From assembly GCF_000517125.1 (NCBI RefSeq), contig NZ_KI912155.1, forward strand, positions 249,707-313,706: a stretch of DNA of 64,000 nucleotides, in the 5' to 3' direction. The position numbers and the translations under genes are program-made. How positions within the stretch are numbered: position 1 is the first letter of the stretch; the number at the start of each line of letters is the position of its first letter. This DNA is from Arthrobacter sp. MA-N2 (lineage in GTDB: Bacteria > Actinomycetota > Actinomycetes > Actinomycetales > Micrococcaceae). Shown piece after piece: positions 9,406-18,706 of this stretch. The notes beneath the pieces were generated by a model. That model was not told the DNA's origin. It saw only the letters and a list, made by a program, of their open reading frames with translations, and made no database searches.

Positions 9406-10194
9406 ATGGAACAGATCAGCACGCCCGTTCGAAACGACGCGGCCATGGCAGCGATCATCCTGATTCTGGGTCTTTTGCTCGCTGGGACCGGGCTGATCTT
9501 GATTGACCAATGGCACTCCGCAGCGGAACGGCGCCAAGAACCCATGTTCGAGGATCTCCTCGGATTTGTTGCCACCGCCACCGGACTGGCGATCGTTGGC
9601 TGGTGGATCGCCGCCTTTTTGCTCGCCATCGCCACAGCAGTCCTCCGGCAATCGGGCAACGACCGCAGCGCCACCGCCACCGCAAGACTCAGCCCAGCCT
9701 TCATGCGCCGGCTGGCCGTGGCAATCCTTGGCCTGAACCTCGTCGGAATTCCGTTGGCGAATGCCGCTCAGGCTGCTGTTGAACCCGTCTGGAGCCCGGC
9801 GGACGGATCAACACCGGCCAGCAGCGCCGCTGCCCAATGGGTACCCGGCACGGGTCCTTCTGCGTACCCGCCCGGCCTGCCATCCCTTGAGCCCGGCCCA
9901 TCGGACATCGAACCGAATTGGCAACCCCGCGCACCTGCTACCGATCTTGGGTTCCTGGGATCCAGGCCCCAGCGGGCCATGGAACCGCCTGCCTCGCCAA
10001 GCCGGGGCACCGTGGTGGTGAGCCGGGGAGATTCTCTGTGGTCAATTGCAGCGCAGCAGCTCGGCCCCACGGCCAGCGATGTCGACATTGCCCTCCACTG
10101 GCCAAAGTGGTACGCCGCAAACCGACAGATCATCGGCGACAACCCGGGAGTCCTCATTCCGGGCCAGATCCTGCAACCGCCGCCCCTTGGCTGA
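9406..10194 (+). CDS. LysM peptidoglycan-binding membrane protein
   Basis: AAGGGG lies 5 bases before the ATG. The 262-residue protein has three hydrophobic segments (about 14-34, 50-78 and 105-123). A proline/serine-rich linker follows, then a C-terminal LysM domain (about 205-260) starting VVVSRGDSLWSIAAQQLG and ending with the proline-rich PGQILQPPPLG typical of LysM ends. LysM domains bind N-acetylglucosamine polymers, so the protein probably anchors the membrane to the wall. Its 3' end overlaps a 9-bp tandem repeat, and the Rv3235-like gene follows 65 bases later on the same strand. The phased ATCAAA array directly upstream suggests specific regulation. Confidence 0.87.
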   Translation: MEQISTPVRNDAAMAAIILILGLLLAGTGLILIDQWHSAAERRQEPMFEDLLGFVATATGLAIVGWWIAAFLLAIATAVLRQSGNDRSATATARLSPAFMRRLAVAILGLNLVGIPLANAAQAAVEPVWSPADGSTPASSAAAQWVPGTGPSAYPPGLPSLEPGPSDIEPNWQPRAPATDLGFLGSRPQRAMEPPASPSRGTVVVSRGDSLWSIAAQQLGPTASDVDIALHWPKWYAANRQIIGDNPGVLIPGQILQPPPLG

Positions 10195-10219
10195 ACCAAC
10201 AGAACCAACAGAACCAACA
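10193..10219 (+). repeat. Three tandem copies of a 9-bp repeat (GAACCAACA)
   Basis: GAACCAACA occurs at 10193, 10202 and 10211. The first copy includes the last two bases of the LysM gene stop codon. As the unit is a multiple of three, slippage here would not change the reading frame if it spread into the gene. No function is evident. Confidence 0.8.
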
Positions 10220-10259
10220 CCGCCAGCCACGGAACCACCGATTCGTCACGAGGAAGTCC

Positions 10260-10682
10260 ATGAGCCCGACATCAGCTGTTCCTGCCCGGCCCAATGCAGC
10301 AGTCCCAACCGTGCCGTCTCCTGTACCCCAAGCAGTCCACGTTGCCGACCTTGACCAGAAAATACGCACGCTGGCCCGCAGTATCGCCCAAGCCGCCGTC
10401 GAAGTCCTTGCGGGCACCCGGCCCGTGCAGCAACTCTCCCGGTCCTTGGACCCGCGATGCCTCAGCGCATTGCAGCACCGGGCCGCGCTGACGCGTGCCC
10501 ATGCCGGACGGTCACGGATTCATCGCAGTCCGATGGTCCGCTCCGTGCACCTCTGCGCCGTGCGGGAGGGAGTCTACGAAGCCAGCATTGTTGTCTGGGA
10601 AGAGCACCGCTCCCGCGCCGTAGCTATGAGGCTTGAAGGAAGCAATAGCGCGTGGAAAGTCACTGCCCTCGAAATTGGCTGA
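10260..10682 (+). CDS. Rv3235-family protein
   Basis: The start is the ATG at 10260, with GAGGA 7 bases upstream; the longer open frame beginning at 9918 overlaps the LysM gene out of frame. The 140-residue protein has a proline/alanine-rich N-terminus. The C-terminal domain matches the small Rv3235-like family found near secA in actinobacteria (core RSVHLCAVREGVYEASIVV, then a final strand with WKVTALEIG). The function of the family is unknown. Gene order supports the call, since the next gene is secA in the convergent direction, separated by a strong terminator. Confidence 0.8.
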   Translation: MSPTSAVPARPNAAVPTVPSPVPQAVHVADLDQKIRTLARSIAQAAVEVLAGTRPVQQLSRSLDPRCLSALQHRAALTRAHAGRSRIHRSPMVRSVHLCAVREGVYEASIVVWEEHRSRAVAMRLEGSNSAWKVTALEIG

Positions 10683-10711
10683 TGCGGATGTCCACGAAGA
10701 ACAGGGACCAA

Positions 10712-10755
10712 AAACGGAGGAGGACCAGAACAAATGTTCTGGTCCTCCTCCGTTT
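10712..10755. terminator. Bidirectional terminator between the Rv3235-like gene and secA
   Basis: A perfect 21-bp stem (10712-10732 with 10735-10755) encloses a 2-base loop. It is followed by a run of T on the minus strand (complement of the A run at 10711-10714) and TTT on the plus strand. It serves both convergent genes. Confidence 0.93.
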
Positions 10756-10813
10756 CATCCTCAGCCTGTGCGTTGCCTGGTCAAACGGCCAGGTGCGCAA
10801 GGCAATCAGAGTG

Positions 10814-13558
10814 TTAGCGACGCTTCTTCTTGTTGGATCCGCGCTGCTTGTCATCGTCGGCCGCTTTGGCGGGGTTGCCTGAACGCCCCGAGCCACGTCT
10901 CTCAACCCGAGTCTGGCTCGCACCGTCTTCGCCAGGCGCTGTGTACTGCAGCTGAACAGGTTTCTCCGGGGCTTCGAGGCCGGCGGCGTGGATCTGTGGA
11001 TCGTGATGTTCCACATGGCCGCCTTCAGCGCTACCGTCCACAACGACAACGTCTTCGGCAGGCGTCACTTCCACGTCCAGGTTGTAGAGGAAGCCAACGC
11101 TCTCCTCGCGGATGGCCTCCATCATGCTCTGGAACATCGTGAAACCTTCACGCTGGTACTCGACCAGGGGATCCCTTTGGGCCATGGCGCGCAGGCCGAT
11201 TCCCTCCTTGAGGTAGTCCATCTCATAGAGGTGTTCCTGCCACTTGCGCCCTAGGACCGAGAGGACAACCCTGCGCTCAAGCTCACGCATGTTCTCGGAG
11301 CCAATGGCCTCTTCGCGCTCCTTGTAGACAAGCTGCGCATCCGAAAGGACCTCGTTCTTGAGGAACTCAACGGAAACGCGGGACTTTCCACCGGCTTCGT
11401 CAATGATTTCCTGCGACGTGACCGTTACCGGGTACAGCGTCTTAAGGTTCGTCCACAATTGATGGAAGTCCCAGTCGTCGCCGGTTCCCTCCGCAGTTGC
11501 GGCGTCGATCAAAGCGTTGATCGTATCTTCCAGGAAGAACTGGACCTTTTCGTGCAGGTCGTCGCCCTCCAAGATCCTCCGACGGTCGCCATAGATGGCT
11601 TCGCGCTGGCGGTTCAAGACGTCGTCGTACTTGAGGACGTTCTTGCGCTGTTCGGCGTTGCGGCTCTCAACCTGGCCCTGTGCCGAAGCAATTGCACGGG
11701 ACACGAGCTTGGATTCGAGAGCGACGTCGTCCGGCACGGAGCTGTTCATGAGGCGCTCAGCGGCTCCAGAATTGAAGAGCCTCATCAGGTCATCGGTCAG
11801 CGAGAGGTAGAAACGCGACTCCCCCGGGTCGCCCTGGCGGCCTGAGCGTCCGCGGAGCTGGTTGTCGATTCGACGGGACTCGTGGCGTTCCGTGCCCAGC
11901 ACATACAGCCCGCCAAGTTCGAGCACTTCTTCATGCTCGTCCTTGACTGCCTGCTTGGCTGCTTCGAGCGCCCCGGACCACGCGGCCTCGTACTCTTCGG
12001 AGTTTTCTTCCGGGTCCAGCCCCTGCCTTGCCAGTTCGGCAATGGCCGTGAACTCGGCGTTACCGCCCAGCATGATGTCAGTACCACGGCCTGCCATGTT
12101 GGTCGCGACAGTGACGGCGCCCTTGCGTCCCGCTTGCGCAACGATGGCGGCTTCGCGAGCGTGGTTCTTTGCGTTCAGTACCTCGTGGCGGATGCCTTCC
12201 TTGGCCAAGAGCCTGGCAAGGTATTCGCTCTTTTCCACGCTGGTGGTACCGACGAGCACGGGCTGGCCTTTTTCGTGGCGTTCCGCGATGTCCTTGACGA
12301 CGGCTTCGAATTTCACGATTTCGTTCTTGTACACAAGGTCCGACTGGTCAATGCGCTGCATGTCCCGGTTGGTGGGAATCGGCACTACGCCGAGCTTGTA
12401 TGTGCTCATGAACTCGGCAGCTTCGGTCTCCGCTGTACCGGTCATGCCCGAGAGCTTGGAATACATGCGGAAGTAGTTCTGCAACGTCACGGTGGCGAGA
12501 GTCTGGTTCTCGGCCTTGATCTCGACGTTTTCCTTGGCCTCGATCGCCTGGTGCATGCCCTCGTTGTAACGCCGTCCGGCAAGGATACGGCCGGTGTGTT
12601 CGTCGACAATGAGGACTTCGCCGTCCAGGATGACGTAGTCCTTGTCCCGCTTGAAGAGCTCTTTGGCTTTGATGGCATTGTTCAGGAAGCCGATGAGCGG
12701 GGTGTTGGCGGATTCATAGAGGTTCTGGATGCCGAGGTAGTCCTCGATCTTCTCGATGCCGGCTTCGAGAACACCGACCGTGCGCTTCTTTTCGTCGACC
12801 TCATAGTCGATTTCAGGCTCGAGGCGCTGCACTACCTTGGAGAACTCGCTGTACCAGCGGTTGGTGTCGCCCTGGGCCGGACCGGAAATAATCAGCGGGG
12901 TACGGGCTTCGTCGATGAGGATGGAGTCCACTTCGTCGACAATCGCGAAGTGGTGGCCGCGCTGCACAAGCTCGGATTTGTCCCACGCCATGTTGTCGCG
13001 CAAGTAGTCGAAGCCGAATTCGTTGTTGGTGCCATAGGTGATGTCTTCCGCGTACATCTGACGGCGCACTGCGGGATCCTGGTTCGACAGGATGCAGCCG
13101 CTGCTGAGGCCAAGGAAGCGGTAGACGCGGCCCATGAGCTCGGACTGGTATTCGGCGAGGTAGTCGTTGACTGTGACGACGTGCACGCCGTTTCCCGTCA
13201 GGGCATTGAGGTACGCCGGCGCGGTGGCCACGAGCGTCTTTCCTTCACCGGTCTTCATTTCGGCGATATTGCCGAGGTGAAGGGCGGCCCCGCCCATGAG
13301 CTGGACATCGAAGTGGCGCATCCCCAGCGTGCGGGAGGAAGCTTCACGCACGGCTGCGAAAGCCTCCGGCAAGAGGTCGTCGAGCTGCTCTCCGTCCTCG
13401 TGACGGGCGCGCAGCCGGTCCGTCTCTTCGCGCAATTCGGCGTCGGAGAAGGTCTTGAAGGAGTCTTCGAGGGCGTTGATGGAATCGGCATAGGTCCGCA
13501 GTTGCCTCAGGATTTTTTTGTCACCCGTGCGGAGAAGTTTTTCGATAAGTGATGCCAC
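10814..13558 (-). CDS. secA: Preprotein translocase ATPase SecA
   Basis: This 914-residue protein is the motor of the Sec export channel. The GTG start at 13558 has GGGAG upstream. The Walker A motif MKTGEGKT is near residue 100, the Walker B motif [14 protein letters not shown] near 210, and the helicase motif [17 protein letters not shown] near 590. The scaffold and wing domains follow. The tail is charged (ending KKKRR) and lacks the CXCX8CH zinc site found in E. coli SecA, as is usual for actinobacterial SecA1. The gene is at the end of the mtrA-to-secA block and is closed by the 10712-10755 terminator. Confidence 0.98.
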   Translation of the reverse strand: MASLIEKLLRTGDKKILRQLRTYADSINALEDSFKTFSDAELREETDRLRARHEDGEQLDDLLPEAFAAVREASSRTLGMRHFDVQLMGGAALHLGNIAEMKTGEGKTLVATAPAYLNALTGNGVHVVTVNDYLAEYQSELMGRVYRFLGLSSGCILSNQDPAVRRQMYAEDITYGTNNEFGFDYLRDNMAWDKSELVQRGHHFAIVDEVDSILIDEARTPLIISGPAQGDTNRWYSEFSKVVQRLEPEIDYEVDEKKRTVGVLEAGIEKIEDYLGIQNLYESANTPLIGFLNNAIKAKELFKRDKDYVILDGEVLIVDEHTGRILAGRRYNEGMHQAIEAKENVEIKAENQTLATVTLQNYFRMYSKLSGMTGTAETEAAEFMSTYKLGVVPIPTNRDMQRIDQSDLVYKNEIVKFEAVVKDIAERHEKGQPVLVGTTSVEKSEYLARLLAKEGIRHEVLNAKNHAREAAIVAQAGRKGAVTVATNMAGRGTDIMLGGNAEFTAIAELARQGLDPEENSEEYEAAWSGALEAAKQAVKDEHEEVLELGGLYVLGTERHESRRIDNQLRGRSGRQGDPGESRFYLSLTDDLMRLFNSGAAERLMNSSVPDDVALESKLVSRAIASAQGQVESRNAEQRKNVLKYDDVLNRQREAIYGDRRRILEGDDLHEKVQFFLEDTINALIDAATAEGTGDDWDFHQLWTNLKTLYPVTVTSQEIIDEAGGKSRVSVEFLKNEVLSDAQLVYKEREEAIGSENMRELERRVVLSVLGRKWQEHLYEMDYLKEGIGLRAMAQRDPLVEYQREGFTMFQSMMEAIREESVGFLYNLDVEVTPAEDVVVVDGSAEGGHVEHHDPQIHAAGLEAPEKPVQLQYTAPGEDGASQTRVERRGSGRSGNPAKAADDDKQRGSNKKKRR

Positions 13559-13690
13559 GTAAAGTTGCTCCCAGTCTCAAGCTGCCGAATTCTGGCGATT
13601 TCAGTCTACGGGAGAGACCAACGCCACGCGGCCTCGTTTCCCTGAGAGCAGAGCGCCGGGGGCTGCGCCATCGAAGGCTATCCCAGGAGC

Positions 13691-14932
13691 TCAGCCGCGG
13701 GCCACAGCTGAAGCGAGCGCCGACGCGAGATCGCCCTTCGGTGACACCACGACGTCGTCGAGGCCTAGCCAATCAGCCATCAGCCGCAGCTCGGCAGAAA
13801 GTTCGACGGCGGTGTCCGCAGGGGCGTCCGGCTCGGCATGGGAGGCACGCACCAGAAGCTGCTTGGCCGCGCGGTCGGCCTTCAGATCCACCCGGGCTAC
13901 CACTGCGTCCCGGAGGAGGAACGGCAGCACGTAATAGCCAAACTTGCGCTTCTGCGCCGGTGTGTAGATTTCAATCCGGTAATGAAAGCCGAACAGCTCC
14001 TCGAGCCTCCTACGTTCAAACACCAGGGAATCAAACGGGCTAAGCAATGCCCGTGCCGTGGCGGTGCGGGGAAGCCTGGCCTCTGCGTGTCGATACAACG
14101 CCCGGTCCCAGCCACGCACTGTCACTGGCTCCAATCGTCCTGCGGCAACGAGCCTGCCGAGCGATGCTGCCGCGGCCTTCACCGGGGTCCGGAAGTAGTC
14201 GGCGAAGCAACGGATTGTACCGATCCCATGGGCCTGGGCTGCGGCGTCAATTAGCCGGTCCATGGCCGCTGTCGATAGCTCGGAGCCTCCGTCCCGGAGC
14301 GCTCCTGCCCGGAGGAAGTCCGCAGTCAATCCCGGTGGCAGGATCCGCGAGGTCAGGGTGTAGCGGCGCTCGAACTGTTCCGTCCTCGAAGCAGCAGTGA
14401 CGAGTCCTTCTTCAAACAAGTGCTCCAGCACCCTTTTGACCAGATTCCAGTTCCAGCCCCAGTTGTCGTGCTGGCGCTCTTCCGCGTGCCCCAAGTGCGC
14501 AGTCAGCTGGGCTGCCGTCATAGGGCGCCCCGTTGCGAGCGCATCGAGGATCCGTTTGGCCATGTCTTCGCGGACTCCGTGCTCCAGATGGGCAGCGCCT
14601 ACCCACGCGCGACTTTGCCACAGCAGCAGATCCTGAAAGTGTTCCGGGCGGATGAAGCTGGCCTCATGCGCCCAATACTCCATCATGCGCCGCGGACTTC
14701 GCCCTGTCATGGCATGAAGGATGCGTCGATCGTAGTTGCCGAGTCTTGAAAAGAAGGGGAGGTAGTGGCTGCGGGAGAGGACATTGACGGAGTCGATCTG
14801 CACCACGTGGAGGCGGGCAAAGGTACGGCCCACCGCCCGTGACGTCACGGGGCCGGTGGGCCGTTCCTTGTCCAGTCCTTGGGCTGCCAATGCAATCCGC
14901 CGTGCCTGCAAGAGGCTCAGCGAAGAGGCCAT
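13691..14932 (-). CDS. YcaQ/AlkX-type winged-helix DNA glycosylase
   Basis: The 413-residue protein belongs to the HTH_42 family of winged-helix DNA glycosylases that unhook interstrand crosslinks and bulky alkyl adducts. The catalytic motif near residue 45 is Q-I-D (VVQIDSVNVLSRSHYLPFFSRLG). This matches the Q-hydrophobic-D form of the E. coli YcaQ group and differs from the Q-hydrophobic-Q form of Streptomyces AlkZ. Several winged-helix repeats follow, with a beta-barrel-like C-terminus (EIYTPAQKRKFGYYVLPFLL). The gene lies between hpf and secA on the same strand; it is absent from the core mtrA-secA order and may be an insertion there. Confidence 0.85.
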   Translation of the reverse strand: MASSLSLLQARRIALAAQGLDKERPTGPVTSRAVGRTFARLHVVQIDSVNVLSRSHYLPFFSRLGNYDRRILHAMTGRSPRRMMEYWAHEASFIRPEHFQDLLLWQSRAWVGAAHLEHGVREDMAKRILDALATGRPMTAAQLTAHLGHAEERQHDNWGWNWNLVKRVLEHLFEEGLVTAASRTEQFERRYTLTSRILPPGLTADFLRAGALRDGGSELSTAAMDRLIDAAAQAHGIGTIRCFADYFRTPVKAAAASLGRLVAAGRLEPVTVRGWDRALYRHAEARLPRTATARALLSPFDSLVFERRRLEELFGFHYRIEIYTPAQKRKFGYYVLPFLLRDAVVARVDLKADRAAKQLLVRASHAEPDAPADTAVELSAELRLMADWLGLDDVVVSPKGDLASALASAVARG

Positions 14933-14964
14933 GCCAGTCCTTTCGTGGGGAATGCGAATGCGGC

Positions 14965-15690
14965 CTAGGCTGTGGCGGCCTGGTCACTCGAGCGGTAAGC
15001 GTGGATCTTTTCCTCCACAGCTTGGTCTCCTGGTTCGCAGGTGGAGTCCAGAGTGATTACTCCATAGGTCCAGCCGCGGCGACGGTAGACGACCGACGGC
15101 GTGTTGGTTTCCTTGTCTACGAACAGGTAGAAATTGTGGCCCACCAATTCCATGTTGTCCACCGCGTCATCAAGGGTGAGCGAAGCGGCGGGAAAAACCT
15201 TGCGACGAATCAGGACCGGGGAATCACCGGCCGGGATATCGTTGTCGACGTCGTAGGGCGAGGTCTCCACCGGTGCCGTGGTTTGCTCCTGGTGATTGCT
15301 GGCCTCTACGTAGATGGGTTCGCTCGCGCTGGCAGGCTCAAGCGTTGCAGTTGCCTCACGAACTGCTTTGGGCGTGTGGCGGCCGTGGTGGACCTTCTTG
15401 CGGTCCTTGGCCCTGCGGAGTCTTTCCAGCAGCTTGCTGTATGCGAGATCAAAGGCGGCAAACTTGTCAGCGGCGCTCGCTTCGGCCCGGATCACGGGGC
15501 CGCGGCCCAGGACCGTCACTTCCACCGTGAGTTGGCCCGGTGCCTGGCGTGGATTGGTCTCCTTTGAAACCTTCGCGTCAACCCTCTGGACTTTGTCCCC
15601 AAGCGATTCAATCTTTGAAATCTTCTCGCTTGCATACTCGCGGAAGCGATCGGAAACGGTCAGATTACGGCCGCTGATCATGAACTCCAT
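14965..15690 (-). CDS. hpf: Long-form ribosome hibernation promoting factor
   Basis: The ATG at 15690 has GGAGGG 4 bases upstream and is preferred over the upstream in-frame start at 15702. The 241-residue product has an N-terminal ribosome-binding domain (about 1-100, MEFMISGRNLTVSDRFREYA). A charged linker rich in K and R and a C-terminal dimerisation domain (about 175-235) complete the long HPF architecture. The C-terminal part includes DDAVDNMELVGHNFYLFVD and VVYRRRGWTYGVITL. Long HPF dimerises 70S ribosomes into inactive 100S particles in stationary phase. It follows comF in the conserved mtrAB-lpqB-comF-hpf order. Confidence 0.96.
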   Translation of the reverse strand: MEFMISGRNLTVSDRFREYASEKISKIESLGDKVQRVDAKVSKETNPRQAPGQLTVEVTVLGRGPVIRAEASAADKFAAFDLAYSKLLERLRRAKDRKKVHHGRHTPKAVREATATLEPASASEPIYVEASNHQEQTTAPVETSPYDVDNDIPAGDSPVLIRRKVFPAASLTLDDAVDNMELVGHNFYLFVDKETNTPSVVYRRRGWTYGVITLDSTCEPGDQAVEEKIHAYRSSDQAATA

Positions 15691-15848
15691 GGTGCCCTCC
15701 AAACAACTCAGGTGACACGATAAGGGCGCTTCTCGGGGCTGATCTGACGGACAGTCGAGCCCCTTTCCGAGCCGCTATCGACAGGTACATCTGTTCTTGG
15801 TACCCATACCCGACGTTAGTTCATCGCCACGGCTAATTCATCCTTTCG

Positions 15849-16742
15849 TCACTTATTTTTTGTTTGAGTCGGTTCGGACTGCATCTTCGGTCTCTCGGCA
15901 GAGAGCCCGCGTCCGGCCGGCGGACGAGTGGCAGCGAGAACCACCGCACCACACACCACGCCTCCCGCCTTTGACACTGCCCGGGCGGCTTCGGAGAGGG
16001 TGGCACCTGTGGTGAGGACATCGTCCACGATGATGCACGCCTTGCCTTCCAAGGCCCTTTCCTGGAACAGCCGAACGGTCATGGAGCCCCGGACGCGGCG
16101 CACGCGCTCCCCACGGCCCAAGCCCTTCTGACCACTTCCCGGTCTTCGGGTCCCGACGCCGAGGATCCCCGCGCCGAGGGCTGCGAAGCCGGCCCGGAGG
16201 GAAGTGCCGTCCCGGGCGCGCGCAGCCTGGACCAGGTCGCGCCACGCGAGCCTGGACTTGACCTTCTTCAAGGCGTCCTTCATCTGTAGACCCGGCAATG
16301 CGTTCCGGCGCCGTAGATGGCCGAGCAAGAGATGGACCGGGCTGAATCCGCGGTTCCGGAAGGCCGCGTTACTGCTGGGAATAGGTACAAGGAAGATGTC
16401 CGTCCTGTTTCCGACGGCTGCCCGGACAGCCTTGCCCAGCGCAGGCGCGAGCACCGAGGCCAAGCGTCCTTGGCCGAGATGCTTGAACGAGAGCAGGGCT
16501 TGGGCCAGTTCGTCCCTATAGTGGCCCGCCGCGACGACAGGCAGAATGACGGCCCCATCCACGGTGAGCAAGGCCGGCGCCTGTCCTTCAGCCCGGAAGG
16601 GGCTGGTGCACAGAAGACGCACCTGGCGAGCGCAGGGCCCACAGAGCGTGGAGTCTTCGGCGCCACAACACACGCACTCCACGGGAGCCAGGACTGCCAG
16701 CAGCTCGGCGAAGGCAACAACCAGGCCCTGTGTGAGCCGCAT
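15849..16742 (-). CDS. comF: ComF-family phosphoribosyltransferase-like protein
   Basis: The protein has a zinc-ribbon-like CVCCG...CGPC near the N-terminus. A PRPP-binding motif CIIVDDVLTTGATLSEA near the C-terminus marks a type I phosphoribosyltransferase fold. ComF proteins are tied to DNA uptake and recombination, but their biochemical role in actinobacteria is not settled. I place the start at the ATG at 16742 (297 residues), a size close to the family. In-frame starts at 16841 (ATG) and 16880 (GTG) are possible, and third-position GC is also high in 16742-16841. The spacer between the PRT motifs contains a basic insertion (GTRRPGSGQKGLGRGERVRR). Confidence 0.88.
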   Translation of the reverse strand: MRLTQGLVVAFAELLAVLAPVECVCCGAEDSTLCGPCARQVRLLCTSPFRAEGQAPALLTVDGAVILPVVAAGHYRDELAQALLSFKHLGQGRLASVLAPALGKAVRAAVGNRTDIFLVPIPSSNAAFRNRGFSPVHLLLGHLRRRNALPGLQMKDALKKVKSRLAWRDLVQAARARDGTSLRAGFAALGAGILGVGTRRPGSGQKGLGRGERVRRVRGSMTVRLFQERALEGKACIIVDDVLTTGATLSEAARAVSKAGGVVCGAVVLAATRPPAGRGLSAERPKMQSEPTQTKNK

Positions 16743-16969
16743 CAATCGATCGGGATGCCTTCCCCGATGGCGCGCGCCATTGTTCCAGGTGGCCCCGAGG
16801 TCGGGGTCATGCACCCGGCGGCGCTTGTTGGCGTTCCCCATGCCCCAAGCATCCAGTGCTTTAGCCGTGGCGGACAGCACCGAACCGGGCTATGTGGATT
16901 ATGAAGCTATGTGCACTATGAAGCCATATGCGCCAGGAAGCGATGCCGAGAAGTTGCCGGAACCCCTGC

Positions 16970-18706
16970 TTAGCCAGGGAAGGCCGGGTCTACCGGTCCC
17001 TTGAGTTGCAATTCCCATCCGTTGCCCACCCGTTGGAAGACTCCGGCTGCGGACTGCCCGAAAATCTGGTCCGTTCCGTTGCCTGCGCTAATGGTTGTCA
17101 GGTTCGGCCAAGCCGGCAACAACTGCGGCTGCCCTGACGTGAGGGACAACAACTCGGGAACCACGTTCTGAGTCGAATCGGCTTTCATCACGGCAACTGT
17201 TGTGGAATTGACCCAAACCCCTTGGTCAACGGGGGAAGAAGTGAACAAGGTCGTCGGGGCGGTCAGATCCTTGGGGGTGCCATCGGGATTGCGGACAATA
17301 CCGGTTACCTGAACGGATGACTTGCCGTTCATCTCGGAAACGACCAGTGCGCGCGTACCCTCACGGGATATCCGGAAGTCCCTCACTACGCGCCCTGCCA
17401 ACCATGACGGGGTGATGGTCACCGTGGGCACGGTCTGGCCTTGTGGAACATCGGACGGTTTGAATGCGACTACTTCGGTGGCGCCAGTAGCTCCCGGACC
17501 TGCCGTCCAGACCCAATCCTGGGGGCTGAAGGAAGGACGGCTCAGCGTACTCCTGGTTGTCAGTTGACGGGCAGGCTGCCCCGGAATCATCGAATACAGG
17601 ACAGTTCCCGCGTCGTTGAGGAAGGCCACGGCTTGGGAAGTCGGGGATTCAGCTGGAGCCATCGGATTCAGTCCAGCCACGGCTTGCATGTCCGGAAGGG
17701 CCGAGACTCTGTTGTTCTCGTAGCGCACGAGTTCTTCGTTGTCGACGGCGATCTGGCGCGCCGGAACATTTTTCTCGAGCACAGGCGGCAGGACGGAGCC
17801 ATTGTCTTCCACACGGACGAGATCCTGGTCAGCCCGGAGCTGGACGTTCACCACGTCCGGTTGGCTACGGAAGGTGAGGGTGAGTTGGTTTTGCATACGT
17901 TGCCTGTCCTCCGCCGAGGCATCCACGAGTTCCTTCGCGGAAAGGTCCACTTGGGCGGCTCCCGACACAACCGGCACCGACTCCCGGGCCAGTTTCATTC
18001 CGGAGGGAAAGGCGCTGACGACGGCGCCCCGGAGGTAAGGCGCAGGACCGGCAAGCAAGGCGCTGGTCATCGCCTTGACGGTGTTCTTCTTAATGAACCA
18101 GCGGATGTCCGGAACCGCGTACGCAAAAGTGGGATCGTAGAAGTAGATGGGCTGGGCCGCGTAGATGACTTTGAACGTTTCTTCCGGGATAGCGGTGCCA
18201 TCCGGGACCGCTGAGATCCGCCACTCGCCGTCGACTTGTTCCAGGGTCACCGGAATGGTTTCGGTGGTTCCTTCCGGGAACTGCGTGGCAACGCCGTCCG
18301 CGTCGACGGCATAGGCGAGGTCGAGCTGGTACTTGAACTCGTTTTCCACGCCGGTCTTGACGACGGTCGCACTGCGGAAGACGAGCGTGCGCTTGTCGGA
18401 CTTCCAACTGACGGACAGCGACTGCGTCAGATACTGCCGGGCCACCGCATAATCGCCTTCGTACCCGCTGCCGGCACCGTAGAAGTCTTCGATGATCGAC
18501 GCCGGGCTGGCTCCGGGATGTGGCGGCGGCGGAAAGAAGACCGGAGCGTTCGGGTTGCCCGCGCTCTCGTCTTTGCTCTTTCCGACCGGACCGGACCGTG
18601 GAATCTGCGCGCAGGAACTCAGGATCACCATGAGGACCGCAAGAAGGGAGATCGTGGCCTTCAACAGGAAGGGGCGTCGAGTCAGGTAGGAGTGTTGTGA
18701 ACTCAT
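16970..18706 (-). CDS. lpqB: Lipoprotein LpqB, MtrB partner
   Basis: The 578-residue protein begins with a signal peptide ending in a lipobox (VILSSC, Cys32), so it is an exported lipoprotein. A GerMN domain (about 195-290) and a C-terminal beta-propeller-like domain (about 330-570) follow the usual LpqB arrangement. In mycobacteria LpqB binds the extracellular part of MtrB and modulates MtrA phosphorylation. The start overlaps the end of mtrB by 4 bases, so the genes are translationally coupled. Confidence 0.96.
   Translation of the reverse strand: MSSQHSYLTRRPFLLKATISLLAVLMVILSSCAQIPRSGPVGKSKDESAGNPNAPVFFPPPPHPGASPASIIEDFYGAGSGYEGDYAVARQYLTQSLSVSWKSDKRTLVFRSATVVKTGVENEFKYQLDLAYAVDADGVATQFPEGTTETIPVTLEQVDGEWRISAVPDGTAIPEETFKVIYAAQPIYFYDPTFAYAVPDIRWFIKKNTVKAMTSALLAGPAPYLRGAVVSAFPSGMKLARESVPVVSGAAQVDLSAKELVDASAEDRQRMQNQLTLTFRSQPDVVNVQLRADQDLVRVEDNGSVLPPVLEKNVPARQIAVDNEELVRYENNRVSALPDMQAVAGLNPMAPAESPTSQAVAFLNDAGTVLYSMIPGQPARQLTTRSTLSRPSFSPQDWVWTAGPGATGATEVVAFKPSDVPQGQTVPTVTITPSWLAGRVVRDFRISREGTRALVVSEMNGKSSVQVTGIVRNPDGTPKDLTAPTTLFTSSPVDQGVWVNSTTVAVMKADSTQNVVPELLSLTSGQPQLLPAWPNLTTISAGNGTDQIFGQSAAGVFQRVGNGWELQLKGPVDPAFPG

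Noticed and set aside
9406-10194. c-di-AMP riboswitch before the LysM gene
   Set aside because: The leader is too short and lacks the ydaO consensus.
11882-13552. Long plus-strand open frame of 556 codons
   Set aside because: It lies fully antisense to secA and reflects high GC; no family match, no ribosome site.
15780-15830. GGGTAT box upstream of hpf, similar to SigF/SigB -10 boxes
   Set aside because: No GTTT-like -35 box lies at the right distance, so a stress promoter is not supported.
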